Under the pieces are notes generated by a model that had not been told where the DNA came from, ran no database searches, and saw only the letters and a program-made list of their open reading frames with translations. Shown here one piece after another: positions 44,573 through 53,879 of a DNA stretch of 64,000 bases. A program made the translations under genes and the position numbers. This DNA comes from Marinobacterium nitratireducens (GTDB lineage Bacteria > Pseudomonadota > Gammaproteobacteria > Pseudomonadales > Balneatricaceae), in assembly GCF_014645375.1 (NCBI RefSeq), contig NZ_BMLT01000002.1, forward strand, positions 372,001 through 436,000, read 5' to 3'. Every line of letters begins with the position of its first letter. Within the stretch, counting starts at the first letter, position 1.

Positions 44573-47500
44573 TCAGTCTTCTCCTTCTGCGGGTTTGGTG
44601 CGGCCACTGGGGCGACCGCTGCGATAAAGATGCACGTCCAGCTGAGGGAAAGCAATTTCCAGGCCGGCATCGGCGAATTTGCGCGCGATGGTGGAGTTGA
44701 CGCTGTGGGTCACTTCCAGGCGGTCGGCCATGCTGCTGACGAAGAGACGCAGCTCCAGGTCCAGGGTGCTGGCGCCGAAGCCGATAAAGAAGGCTTCCGG
44801 CTTGGGATCCGTCAGCACCCGCTCGGTTTCCCGGGCCGCTTCGACCATTAGGATGCGGGCCCGGTCGGTATCCGAACCGTATGCCACGCCCACCGGGATG
44901 ACGATACGGGTGGTCGAATCTGTCAGCGACCAGTTGATCAGCTGGTCGGTGATGAAGGTCTTGTTGGGAATGATCACTTCCTTGCGGTCCCAGTCGACGA
45001 CGGTGGTGCTGCGTATCTGGATCCGCGTCACCGTGCCGCTGACGCCGCCGATGGTGACGGTGTCGCCGATGCGTGCCGGCTTCTCGAACAGGATGATCAG
45101 GCCCGAGACAAAGTTGGCGACGATTTCCTGCAGGCCGAAGCCAAGGCCGACGCCAAGCGCCGCCACCAGCCATTGCAGCTTCGACCATTGCAGTCCGAGG
45201 GTGTCGGCGCTGAACAGAATGCCGGCCATGATCAGGGCGTAGCGTATCAGCGTCGTGACCGCATAACCGGTGCCGGGCGCCAGCGTCATGTGCCGCAGTA
45301 TCAGCAGTTCAAGCAGCCCTGGCAGGTTGGAGGCGGCGAGAATGCTGAGCCCGAGCAGCAACGAGGCCAGCAGCAGGTCCTTGAGCGTGACATTGGCCAG
45401 AAACTCGCCGGACGCGCCGGTACTGATGCTGGACCAGAGCACCAGCTGGTCCAGCACGTCCAGCGCCGGCAGCAAGTCGCCCACGTTCAGCCACAGCAGT
45501 ACCAGCAGCAGCAGCCAGCAGAGCGCCGCCAGCAGTTTGCGGGACTGTTCGGAAATGGTCTGGATATTGAGGTAGTCGGTGCTGACCGGCGGTTCTTCCT
45601 CGCGGTGCTCCTTTTTCTTCTCCCGCGCGGCAAGCATTTCGGCACGTCGCGCCAGCGAGCGGTCGAAGGACAGTTTGCGCTCGGCGATCAGCAGCCAGCG
45701 CAGCGTGAGGCGGTGGATGATAAAGACCGCGAGGCAGGTCAGCAGTATTTTCAGCAGCGTCAGCATCAGCACCTGGGCGGTAAAGACGTAGCCGATCAGC
45801 ATCATGATCATCAGCAGCAGGTTGAACGCCACCAGTCCGATGATCCAGAACTCCGCCCGCATCCACCAGTGCCGGCTCGAGGTCAGCTTGTTGATCAGGG
45901 GGTGGGACGGCAGCAGGCTGCCCCAGAGCATGGCGATCAGTCCGGTCAGGGCCAGCATCAGCAGACGTTCAAGCCCCGGCTTCAGCACTTCCGTATCCAG
46001 CGGGGTGCGAAGGATGTAAATCACCGCCAGCAGCAATGGCAGTCCGAACAGGAACAGCGCTATCAGGCGCCGGCGCAGGGTGCGCGCCAGCGCCGCGTCG
46101 AGTCCGAAGTGGCTGTTGAAGAGCCCCGACGGGCTGAGCCACAGCCACAGACAGTGAAAGGCCCAGATCACGCTGGCGGCGGTCAGCAGCAACGGCTGGA
46201 TGGCGAAGTAGTCCGCCAGCGACGGGTCGAGTGTCCGGGTCGCCAGTATGTAGAGCAGCAGCGGGACCGGCAGGGCGATCAGCGGGCCGAACAGCAGCAG
46301 TCGCAGGGTGTTCCAGAACCGGTCCTGCATCACGTTGCCGATCTGGCGCCGCCACAGCGTCTTCTTGCGTTTCTGATAGGGCGAGAGCCACAGGGCCGCG
46401 AGTGTCACCAGTGCCAGAGCGGTAAAGGCCGCCGGAAGGTCCCGCGAGTATTTCAGTGTCATGCGCGGCGACATCTGCTGCCAGTGCTCGCCGAGCAGTT
46501 GTCGGCTGGCCGCGATCTGTGCCGCCCAGTCGAGACCGATCGGCGTAACGCTTGGCAGCCACAACAGCTTTTGATTGATCAGTTTGCGGGCCTGGTCGGT
46601 GCGTTCGTTGATGTTGGTCTGAACCGACAGCAGTGTCGACAGCTCGGTGATCAGGTTCAGGTTGGCGTCGCGCAGCTGCTCGAGCAGCTGCGCGCGGTCG
46701 CCGAGCACGCTGCGGTATCGCGCCAGGGCCTCTGCAGCCGGCGCCGGTTCCGGCGGCGCGTCGCCGCGCAGCACCTGCTCGGCGTTGATTGCGCTCTTGC
46801 TCAGCTGCAGGTTGCGCAGACGCAGCTCGTTGATTCGGGAACGGGTGCGCTCGGTATTCAGCGGACGGCTCAGACCGGACAGCAACTGGTGCAGCTCGGT
46901 GCCGACATAGCGGATATTCAGTTCCAGCTGCTGGGAGATGGTACGGTAGGCCTCGTCGACGGATTTGAGGTGCTGTTCGAGCTGGCGGCGCTGGTTGTCG
47001 GCCGCTTCGATGTCATTGAGGACCTGGCGCATCTCTTCACTCAGGGCGATATTACGCTCTCCGAGTGTCTGCACGGCCGGATCCGGGTCCTGCTGTTCCC
47101 GGGACTGCAGTCCGCTGATCGCTTCTTCGGTCTGGCTGCGCAGGCGCTGGCGCAGCGCCTGCTCGAGCTGCTCCAGCCCGACCTCATTGCGGGCGATGCT
47201 GAGATTCAGGGCTTCGAGTTGCAGGGTGTTGATCTCAGCCCGTCCCGGCAAGGCCAGCAATTCGAGCTCCAGTGCCTGCATCTGCAGACTGCGCTGCTCG
47301 AACCTGGCGTTCTCGAGCAGTTGCGAGGCTTCGTCACGCGGGCCGCTGCCCGGTACCTCGCCGGTGTTCCCGGCACGCTGCAGCAGCGACAACTGTTCGC
47401 GCAGGCTCAGTCGCTTCTGCTCCACCATCTCCCCTTCCTGCTGCAGGCGTTCCCGCTCCTTGCGCTGATCCAGCAAAGACGCCTTGACCAGTGTCAGCCG

Positions 47501-47839
47501 CTGTTGCAGCTGGTCCCGGTTGAGGCTTTCCAGCGTCGACGGCAGGTCGACGGCGGCCTTTGGCCGGGGTTGCTGTTTAAGCTTCGCGATACGCTCGGGT
47601 TGCTCGATCAGCTCCTGTCGCAGCTTGTCGATACGCTGCTCGAGTTCCTTTTGCTGCTCGAGGGTATCCAGTGTTTTCTGCAGTTTGTCCCGGGTGGCCT
47701 GCTCCTGCGCGGACAGGGAGTCGGACTGATACTGCTGCAGACGGGTGCCGAGCTGCTCGATATCGCTGTCGAGATCGGCCCGGGTCGAGAGCGGTAACAA
47801 CAGCAGCAGCCATAACAATGCCGGCAACCAATCTTTCAT
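44573..47839 (-). CDS. Large mechanosensitive channel, MscK/MscM type
   Basis: A 1088-residue inner-membrane protein with a signal peptide (MKDWLPALLWLLLLLPLSTR), a long periplasmic coiled-coil region (about 25-480), about 11 membrane helices, and the C-terminal MscS fold with pore helix LVAALGVGLGFGLQEIVANF, then FEKPARIGDTVTIGGVSGTV. Such channels release solutes under osmotic downshock. The ATG at 47839 gives the signal peptide; GTG at 47923 or ATG at 47908 would extend the protein. E. coli relatives are about 1107-1120 residues. Confidence 0.9.
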   Translation of the reverse strand: MKDWLPALLWLLLLLPLSTRADLDSDIEQLGTRLQQYQSDSLSAQEQATRDKLQKTLDTLEQQKELEQRIDKLRQELIEQPERIAKLKQQPRPKAAVDLPSTLESLNRDQLQQRLTLVKASLLDQRKERERLQQEGEMVEQKRLSLREQLSLLQRAGNTGEVPGSGPRDEASQLLENARFEQRSLQMQALELELLALPGRAEINTLQLEALNLSIARNEVGLEQLEQALRQRLRSQTEEAISGLQSREQQDPDPAVQTLGERNIALSEEMRQVLNDIEAADNQRRQLEQHLKSVDEAYRTISQQLELNIRYVGTELHQLLSGLSRPLNTERTRSRINELRLRNLQLSKSAINAEQVLRGDAPPEPAPAAEALARYRSVLGDRAQLLEQLRDANLNLITELSTLLSVQTNINERTDQARKLINQKLLWLPSVTPIGLDWAAQIAASRQLLGEHWQQMSPRMTLKYSRDLPAAFTALALVTLAALWLSPYQKRKKTLWRRQIGNVMQDRFWNTLRLLLFGPLIALPVPLLLYILATRTLDPSLADYFAIQPLLLTAASVIWAFHCLWLWLSPSGLFNSHFGLDAALARTLRRRLIALFLFGLPLLLAVIYILRTPLDTEVLKPGLERLLMLALTGLIAMLWGSLLPSHPLINKLTSSRHWWMRAEFWIIGLVAFNLLLMIMMLIGYVFTAQVLMLTLLKILLTCLAVFIIHRLTLRWLLIAERKLSFDRSLARRAEMLAAREKKKEHREEEPPVSTDYLNIQTISEQSRKLLAALCWLLLLVLLWLNVGDLLPALDVLDQLVLWSSISTGASGEFLANVTLKDLLLASLLLGLSILAASNLPGLLELLILRHMTLAPGTGYAVTTLIRYALIMAGILFSADTLGLQWSKLQWLVAALGVGLGFGLQEIVANFVSGLIILFEKPARIGDTVTIGGVSGTVTRIQIRSTTVVDWDRKEVIIPNKTFITDQLINWSLTDSTTRIVIPVGVAYGSDTDRARILMVEAARETERVLTDPKPEAFFIGFGASTLDLELRLFVSSMADRLEVTHSVNSTIARKFADAGLEIAFPQLDVHLYRSGRPSGRTKPAEGED

Positions 47840-47994
47840 CTGGCTGTAAGCTCGCACTAACGGTTGGATCTCTAATATAGTGTTTACAGGGCCTGCTAGG
47901 TAAGTCATGTCTGAGGCTGACACGGCTTCCTCGAACGTTAGTGCGCAGGTTATCGCCGCTCGCGTGTATGGCAGGTGAACGCCGAGGAGCCACC

Positions 47995-48960
47995 ATGACG
48001 ATGCTCGATCCCAGACAAATCCGCGACGGACTCGACGCCTTCTCGCCGGCAGATGTCAGCCTGTGCGCGCCGCCGTTGCAGGCCTATCTGGAAGTCTACG
48101 GGCTGGCGGCGCTGATGACGGGCTGTCGCTACAGCATCGGCGTCGAACGTATCGGCCCGGTTTCGCTGGTGGCGCAGTGTTTCCGGCCGTTGCGGCCGCC
48201 CGAGGGAACGGCCGTGGTGGTGCATGGTTACATGGATCATGCCGGGCTCTACCGACACCTGATCGACTACCTGCTGCGTTCGGGCTGGCGGGTACTGATC
48301 TATGACCTTCCGGGGCACGGCCTGTCCAGCGGCCCGGCGCTGTCGATTGATCATTTTTCCAGCTACGCCAACCAGCTGTCGCTGTTGCTCGAACGGCATC
48401 GGCACGAGCTGCCGGGCCCGCTGGTGCTGATCGGACAGAGCACCGGCGCGGCGATACTGATGGAGCAACAGCGCCTTGAGCGCCAGGCATCGCAGCCGTG
48501 GCCGGTGCAGGGGCGGGTTTTCCTGGCGCCGCTGGTGCGGCCGGCGAGGCTGCAGCTGATCCAGCGTCGCTATCGCTGGTTCGGCCGCTTTCTCAAGTAT
48601 GTCCGGCGCATGTACACGGAGAATTCCCATGATCCCGACTTCGTGCGTTTTCTGCGCGAGGAGGACCCTCTGCAGCATCCCTATATCGCGGTCAGCTGGG
48701 TGCGTGCAATGCTTGAGTGGATCGAGATGATCGAGACGAGTCCCGTGCTTGCGGGGGCGCCGCTGGTGATTCAGGGCACCGAAGACGGCACCGTGGACTG
48801 GCGTCACAACCTGCAGGTTCTCGGGCGCCTGTATCCGGCGCGGCAGCTGGAGCTGGTCGATGGTGCGCGGCACCACCTGGTGAACGAGGCGGAGGGTCTG
48901 CGGCGGCAGGTGTTCCGGCCGATCGGCCGGTTGCTGCAGCAGGTACTGCAGGCCGCCTGA
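47995..48960 (+). CDS. Alpha/beta hydrolase, monoacylglycerol-lipase-like
   Basis: A 321-residue serine hydrolase with the oxyanion stretch VVVHGYMDHAGLYRHL, nucleophile elbow LIGQSTGAA (Ser), and probable His near the C-terminus (GARHHLVNE), Asp in EDGTVDW. The HGYMDHAGLY pattern is that of lysophospholipase/monoacylglycerol lipases. CGAGGAG stands before the ATG at 47995; the frame is open upstream to 47941. It is divergent from the channel gene. No signal peptide. Confidence 0.87.
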   Translation: MTMLDPRQIRDGLDAFSPADVSLCAPPLQAYLEVYGLAALMTGCRYSIGVERIGPVSLVAQCFRPLRPPEGTAVVVHGYMDHAGLYRHLIDYLLRSGWRVLIYDLPGHGLSSGPALSIDHFSSYANQLSLLLERHRHELPGPLVLIGQSTGAAILMEQQRLERQASQPWPVQGRVFLAPLVRPARLQLIQRRYRWFGRFLKYVRRMYTENSHDPDFVRFLREEDPLQHPYIAVSWVRAMLEWIEMIETSPVLAGAPLVIQGTEDGTVDWRHNLQVLGRLYPARQLELVDGARHHLVNEAEGLRRQVFRPIGRLLQQVLQAA

Positions 48961-48986
48961 CAGGCGGTGCGGGTATCTGCGCAAAT

Positions 48987-49008
48987 GGCGGCGGCCGGAG
49001 CCGCCGCC
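48987..49008. terminator. Hairpin between the hydrolase and serA
   Basis: GGCGGCGGC and GCCGCCGCC form a perfect 9-bp stem with a CGGA loop between convergent genes. No T-run on either strand, so efficiency is uncertain. Confidence 0.5.
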
Positions 49009-49016
49009 GGCGAGCG

Positions 49017-50249
49017 TCAGAACAGACGGCGGGCGCGGATGGTGCCTTCGATTTCGGCGATCTTCTCGAGCGCGACTTCGGAGTAGTCCGCGTCGACGTC
49101 GATCACCACGTAGCCGACCTTTTCGTTGGTCTGCAGGTACTGACCCGAGATGTTGATGTTGTTCTCGGAAAATACCGTGTTGATCTTGCTGAGGATGCCC
49201 GGAATGTTGCGGTGAACGTGCAGCAGACGGTGGACGTTGGCGTGTGCCGGCAGCGCCACTTCCGGGAAGTTGACGGAAGTGATGGTGGAGCCGTTGTCGC
49301 TGTACTTGACCAGCTTTTCCGCGACTTCGTAACCGATGTTCTGCTGCGCTTCCATGGTCGAACCGCCGACGTGCGGGGTCAGAATGACGTTGTCGAATTC
49401 ACGCAGCGGCGAAATGAACTCGTCGTCGTTGCTGCGCGGCTCGACCGGGAAGACGTCGACGGCGGCGCCGAGAACCTGACCGCTGGAAAGCGCGGCGCAG
49501 AGGGCGTCGATGTCGACCACGGTACCGCGGGCGGCGTTGATGAAGATGGCGCCCTGCTTGATCTGTGCGAACTGCTCGGCACCCATCATGTCCTTGGTCG
49601 CCGCGGTTTCCGGAACGTGCAGCGAGATCACGTCGCAGGTCGACAGCAGTTCCTGCAGTGAACCCAGCTGGGTGGCGTTGCCCAGCGGCAGCTTGGTAAC
49701 GACGTCGTAGAAGTACACTTCCATGCCGAGAGACTCGGCCAGCACGCTCAGCTGCGAGCCGATGCTGCCGTAGCCGACGATGCCCAGCTTCTTGCCGCGG
49801 ATCTCGTAGGAGTTCTTCGCGGTTTTCTGCCAGATGCCGCGGTGCGCCTTGGCGCTCTTCTCGGCGACGCCGCGCAGCAGGATGATGGCTTCGGCCAGCA
49901 CCAGCTCCGCGACGGAACGGGTGTTGGAGTAGGGCGCGTTGAAGACGACGATGCCGCGCTCGGTCGCTGCAGGCAGGCTGACCTGGTTGGTACCGATACA
50001 GAAGCAACCAATGGCGACGAGTTTGTCGGCCGCCGCCAGTACCTTCTCATTCAGCTGGGTACGGGAACGGATGCCGATGAAGTGAACGTCCTGGATCTTC
50101 TCGATCAGTTCCTCTTCCGGCAGCGAACCGGTGAGGTACTCGATGTTGGTGTAACCCTGCGCGTTCAGGGTGTCGACCGCGGACTGGTGGACACCTTCCA
50201 GCAGCAGAATCCTGATTTTGCTTTTTTCCAGAGAAGTGGTCTTGCTCAT
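49017..50249 (-). CDS. serA: D-3-phosphoglycerate dehydrogenase
   Basis: Catalyses the first step of serine synthesis from 3-phosphoglycerate. At 410 residues it is the E. coli-type enzyme with one C-terminal ACT domain. Visible: Rossmann motif LGIVGYGSIGSQ, catalytic Arg region NAARGTVVD, Glu in FPVEPRSND, catalytic His in LTPHVGGSTMEAQ, and the ACT domain (RNIPGILSKINTVFSENNI) that binds L-serine for feedback inhibition. The start MSKTTSLEK matches the family. Confidence 0.97.
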   Translation of the reverse strand: MSKTTSLEKSKIRILLLEGVHQSAVDTLNAQGYTNIEYLTGSLPEEELIEKIQDVHFIGIRSRTQLNEKVLAAADKLVAIGCFCIGTNQVSLPAATERGIVVFNAPYSNTRSVAELVLAEAIILLRGVAEKSAKAHRGIWQKTAKNSYEIRGKKLGIVGYGSIGSQLSVLAESLGMEVYFYDVVTKLPLGNATQLGSLQELLSTCDVISLHVPETAATKDMMGAEQFAQIKQGAIFINAARGTVVDIDALCAALSSGQVLGAAVDVFPVEPRSNDDEFISPLREFDNVILTPHVGGSTMEAQQNIGYEVAEKLVKYSDNGSTITSVNFPEVALPAHANVHRLLHVHRNIPGILSKINTVFSENNINISGQYLQTNEKVGYVVIDVDADYSEVALEKIAEIEGTIRARRLF

Positions 50250-50414
50250 TTCTGTGGGACTCGTTAGATAAAGTGGCGGGCGGTTAAGACGGGCTATGGT
50301 AGCACAGAGTTACATGAATGAGTTTGGTCTAGGCTTGGTGTTTGCTGGAAATTTATTCAACTTGATATGAGCCAGTCTGGGCCGGATCCGGCCCAGGCGC
50401 TGTCTGCTGCGGTA

Positions 50415-50696
50415 CTAGCCGTAGAAGCAGATATAGGCCGTCGGCTGCTCGACCTTCAGCTGGAATTTCTGGTTGGCCGCGACGTCGAACGCGGTACCGG
50501 ACGGAAACGACTGGAATTCTTCGCTGCCCGGCAGTTTGACGATCAGCTCGCCGCTGCAGACCACCATGCGTTCCTTCTCGCTGGTGCCGAATTCGTACTC
50601 GCCGGCTTCCATAACGCCGGTGGTGACGCGGCCTTCGCTGTTCTCGAAACCGATCGACTTGACCTTGCCTTCGAAATATTCGTTAACGTGCAGCAT
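50415..50696 (-). CDS. ppnP: Pyrimidine/purine nucleoside phosphorylase PpnP
   Basis: A 93-residue cupin-like protein (formerly DUF1255/YaiE) that phosphorolyses several nucleosides. The sequence MLHVNEYFEGKVKSIGF, GVMEAGEYEFGTSEKE and the barrel strand FDVAANQKFQLKV fit closely. The ATG at 50696 follows GGAGG (in TTGGAGGATCC); an in-frame ATG at 50711 is less likely. It stands alone. Confidence 0.92.
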   Translation of the reverse strand: MLHVNEYFEGKVKSIGFENSEGRVTTGVMEAGEYEFGTSEKERMVVCSGELIVKLPGSEEFQSFPSGTAFDVAANQKFQLKVEQPTAYICFYG

Positions 50697-50735
50697 TGCG
50701 GGATCCTCCAAGAATGAAAGGCAGCATCATAGAGG

Positions 50736-50960
50736 TTAGAGCGGCGAGTGAACAGCTGTTGGTTGGGTCAAGCGACACAGGAGCAGCCCCAACATCTGTG
50801 CTGGCCGATACCAATTGATCCGTACTGCGATCGATGCTGCGGGTTCCCCGGCAGCTGCTCCTGCGTTGTCAGGATTCCCACCGTCCATGGCAGTTCCGCG
50901 ATGCCCGTACAATGACGGGTGTTGCCATTGCATCGCTGCACCCACCCTCCGAATTGCCGC
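50736..50960 (-). repeat. Composite intergenic element, reversed (modules D, C, B, A)
   Basis: Reading the plus strand: diverged module D (GTTGGTTGGGTCAAGCG...CCCCAAC, 50758-50792), module C (CCAATTGATCC...GATCGAT, 50811-50834, one arm mismatch), module B (from about 50840: CTCCTGCG...TCAGGATTCCCACCGTCC), module A (GCATCGCTGCACCCACCCTC at 50931). It fills the gap between ppnP and lysR and ends at the lysR stop. No 7-bp array is seen. Confidence 0.72.
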
Positions 50961-50962
50961 GT

Positions 50963-51847
50963 TTAGCTTTCTACTGTCCCCGTCTGTTCCAATACGAAGT
51001 CGACAAAGGCGCGGTTGGCACGGGACAGGTAGCCGTCGCGGCGCCAGGCGATCGACAGATCCAGCCAGACCGGATCCGAAAACGGCAGCGCCACCAGGTC
51101 GGGGTCGTCCTGCAGCACCATCGCCAGCAGCGTCGAAATGCCGAAGCCCTGCTTCACGATCGACTTGATCAGCGGTAGCAGGCTGGTTTCGAAACCGATG
51201 TCCGGTGTGCGTCCCGACGCGCCGGCCAGCCGGTCGACGACCCGGCGGTGGAAGTAGCCGCGGGGGAACATCACCAGCTCCTGATCGAAGAAGTCGCTCA
51301 GCGCGACGTCGAGCTGGCGGGCGAACGGGTGGTCGCGGGCCACGGCCACCATCATCTGCTCGCGCAGAAAACTGCGCGCCTCGAGCGCCTCCGGCACCTC
51401 TTCGGCCACGATCACCGCCAGGTCCAGCTCGCTTTGCTCGAGCATCTGCTGCAGCGAGCCGGTTCCTGCTTCGACGACCGAGAGATTGAGGTTCGGGTGC
51501 CGATGCCTGAAGGCCATCAGAATCGGCGGAAAATAATAGGAACCGAGCATGCTGGGGATGCCGACCCTGACCTCGCCCCGGCTCAGCCCACGCAGCTCTT
51601 CCATTTCCAGCCGGGCATCGTCGACGGCCCTGAGGATGCGCTCGGCATGCGTAAGGAGCCGGACGCCTTCGTCGGTCAGGCTGACCTGGCGGTCCTGACG
51701 GTGGAACAGCGTCAGTTCCAGTTCGGCCTCGAGCTTTCGGATCGCCATGCTGACGGCCGGCTGGGCGACGTGCAGGGCTTCTGCGGCGCGGGTGAAACTG
51801 TTGTGACGGGCGACCTCGGTGAAATACCGCAGCGGCTTAACGTCCAT
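50963..51847 (-). CDS. LysR-family transcriptional regulator
   Basis: A 294-residue regulator. The winged-helix DNA-binding domain is at 1-60 (RYFTEVARHNSFTRAAEALH, QPAVSMAIRKLEAELELTLF), followed by the periplasmic-binding-like effector domain. It is divergent from the MFS gene 103 bp away, and LysR proteins usually control the divergent gene. The intergenic palindrome at 51873-51893 is the natural operator. Effector unknown. Confidence 0.94.
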   Translation of the reverse strand: MDVKPLRYFTEVARHNSFTRAAEALHVAQPAVSMAIRKLEAELELTLFHRQDRQVSLTDEGVRLLTHAERILRAVDDARLEMEELRGLSRGEVRVGIPSMLGSYYFPPILMAFRHRHPNLNLSVVEAGTGSLQQMLEQSELDLAVIVAEEVPEALEARSFLREQMMVAVARDHPFARQLDVALSDFFDQELVMFPRGYFHRRVVDRLAGASGRTPDIGFETSLLPLIKSIVKQGFGISTLLAMVLQDDPDLVALPFSDPVWLDLSIAWRRDGYLSRANRAFVDFVLEQTGTVES

Positions 51848-51872
51848 TGCATAACAGGCTCTTATTAGATTG

Positions 51873-51893
51873 ATAAAAAGTATATATTTTTAT
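51873..51893. promoter_or_regulatory. Candidate LysR operator and promoter
   Basis: ATAAAAA (51873-51879) and TTTTTAT (51887-51893) flank GTATATA, giving a T-N11-A-compatible palindrome in the lysR/MFS gap. The AT-rich block contrasts sharply with the GC-rich surroundings and includes TATATT as a possible -10. Confidence 0.55.
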
Positions 51894-51950
51894 GATGAAA
51901 GGTAAAGCTTTAAGCTGTGTCGTCTGATCAACAAGTGAACAGGTGGTGCA

Positions 51951-53144
51951 ATGATAGAAGCAGGCAGCAGGGCATTCTGGCAGGCGACGCTGGCGCTTTG
52001 CCTGGGTTCGGTGATGATTTTCGCCAACGTCTACGTTACCCAGCCGCTGCTGCCGATGATTGCAGAGGATTTCGGCATTTCGCCGCTCCAGGCAGGCTGG
52101 AGCTTCACCGTCACCACCCTGACCCTGGGACTGTCGTTGCTGGTCTATGGGCCGCTGTCGGATGCGCTGGGTCGCCGCGGCATCATTCTGCTGACGATGG
52201 CGGGCGTTACCCTCACCACCCTGGCGCTGTCGTTTACCCAGAGCTACGGTCTGCTGCTTGGGTTGCGTGCATTGCAGGGGTTCTTCCTGGGCGGTCTGCC
52301 GGCCATCGCGATCGCCTATATGGGTGACGAATTCAGCCGCAAGGCGCTGCTGCTGGCGGTGGGCTTCTACATCAGCGGCAACACCCTCGGCGGTGTCGGC
52401 GGCCGCCTGGTGGGCGGTTTCGTCGGCGAGCACTTCGGCTGGTCGCAGGCGTTCATGGCAATGGCCTGCGTCAGTGCGTTGCTGCTGGCCGCGGTTGCGC
52501 TGCTGCTGCCGCCGTCACGCGGCTTCAGTGCCAAGCCGCTGCGGCCGGCGCTGATGCTGCGCGATCTGGGCGACCACCTTCGCAACCCCTTGCTGCTGGG
52601 CGCTTACCTGATCGGCGGCCTGAACTTCTTCATCTTCATCAATCAGTACAGCTACGCCACCTTCATGCTGGCCGAAGCGCCCTACGGCCTGTCGGCGCAG
52701 TTTCTGGGCATGCTGTTCTTGACCTACCTGAGCGGTACCGTAGGGTCGGCGCTCTCGGGACGTATCGCGCAACGGCTGTCGCAGCCGCTGTGCATGGCGC
52801 TCGGTGTGCTGTTGCTGATGTGCGGTACCCTGGTCACCCTGATTCCGTCGCTGACGGCGATCATCGCCGGCTTCCTGATCAACAGCTTCGGCTTCTTCTT
52901 CGCCCATTCGACCGCCAGCAGCTGGGTCAGCCGTCACGCCGAGCATGCGCGCGCCAGCGCTTCGTCCCTCTACCTGTTGTTCTACTACCTCGGCGCCAGC
53001 TGCGGCGGGTTCTATCTGGCACCGTTCTGGCACGGTTTCGGCTGGGCCGGAGTGGTCGTCGCCTCGCTGCTGGTGCTGACGGTAACGCTGATGCTGAGCC
53101 TGCTGCTGTATCGCAGCCAGGCCCGTCAGCCGGTGCCGGCCTGA
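51951..53144 (+). CDS. MFS transporter, YnfM-like
   Basis: A 397-residue inner-membrane transporter with 12 predicted helices. LLVYGPLSDALGRRGIIL is the MFS motif A between helices 2 and 3; the N-terminus FANVYVTQPLLPMIAEDFG is typical of the YnfM group of arabinose-efflux-like exporters. The substrate is unknown. CAGGTGG precedes the ATG. It is divergent from its likely regulator. Confidence 0.92.
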   Translation: MIEAGSRAFWQATLALCLGSVMIFANVYVTQPLLPMIAEDFGISPLQAGWSFTVTTLTLGLSLLVYGPLSDALGRRGIILLTMAGVTLTTLALSFTQSYGLLLGLRALQGFFLGGLPAIAIAYMGDEFSRKALLLAVGFYISGNTLGGVGGRLVGGFVGEHFGWSQAFMAMACVSALLLAAVALLLPPSRGFSAKPLRPALMLRDLGDHLRNPLLLGAYLIGGLNFFIFINQYSYATFMLAEAPYGLSAQFLGMLFLTYLSGTVGSALSGRIAQRLSQPLCMALGVLLLMCGTLVTLIPSLTAIIAGFLINSFGFFFAHSTASSWVSRHAEHARASASSLYLLFYYLGASCGGFYLAPFWHGFGWAGVVVASLLVLTVTLMLSLLLYRSQARQPVPA

Positions 53145-53216
53145 GCGCGCCTGGCAGGCCCGGGTGGCCGGCGCTATGATGACCTGCGTTGTGTTTCCAA
53201 CCGACCTGGAGTCGTC

Positions 53217-53879
53217 ATGCCCTATCACCATCGCTATGCCAGCGGCGCCGCCGTCGATCTGCCGCTGGGCAAGGTCGTCTGTGTCGGCCGCAATTACGCC
53301 GACCATGCCGCCGAGCTGAACAACCCGGTGCCGACGGTGCCGATGCTGTTCATCAAGCCGGCCACGTCGGTGGTCCCGCTGGAGCAGCCGTTCGCCATTC
53401 CGGCCGGTCAGGGCCGGGTACACTTCGAGACCGAAATGTCGATTCTGATCGGCAAGCGTCTCAAGGGCGCGGACGAGCAGCAGGCGGCTGCAGCCATCGC
53501 CGGCGTCGGCCTGGCGCTGGATCTGACCCTGCGCGATCTGCAGGACGAGCTCAAGCGTCAGGGGCACCCCTGGGAGAAGTCCAAGGGCTTCGACGGTGCC
53601 TGCCCGCTGTCGGCGTTCGTGCCGGCGGATCAGGTGCCGGATCTGCAGAACGTGCAGCTCCGTCTGCGGGTCAACGACGATACCCGCCAGGACGGCAACA
53701 GCCGCTTCATGCTCAACCCGGTGCTGCCGTTGCTGAGCTATATCTCGAACCACTTTACCCTGGAGCCCGGCGATGTGGTGCTGACCGGGACGCCGGCGGG
53801 CGTTGGCCCGATTGCCTCCGGTGACCGCCTCGACGTCGAGCTTGTGGATATCCTGAGTCTCAGCACAGCGGTGCTCTGA
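53217..53879 (+). CDS. Fumarylacetoacetate hydrolase-family protein (YcgM-like)
   Basis: A 220-residue hydrolase or decarboxylase of beta-diketo acids. The metal ligands are in HFETEMSILIG (Glu-x-Glu) and the later Asp in LALDLTLRD; the N-terminus VCVGRNYADHAAEL and C-terminal VLTGTPAGVGPI are family signatures. Members include acylpyruvases, oxaloacetate decarboxylase/tautomerase and fumarylpyruvate hydrolases. Its stop overlaps the next gene start by one base (TGATG). Confidence 0.93.
   Translation: MPYHHRYASGAAVDLPLGKVVCVGRNYADHAAELNNPVPTVPMLFIKPATSVVPLEQPFAIPAGQGRVHFETEMSILIGKRLKGADEQQAAAAIAGVGLALDLTLRDLQDELKRQGHPWEKSKGFDGACPLSAFVPADQVPDLQNVQLRLRVNDDTRQDGNSRFMLNPVLPLLSYISNHFTLEPGDVVLTGTPAGVGPIASGDRLDVELVDILSLSTAVL

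Noticed and set aside
45173-47797. 874-codon plus-strand frame opposite the MscK-like gene
   Set aside because: It is Gln/Arg-rich with no domains and mirrors the coiled-coil coding region of the real gene.
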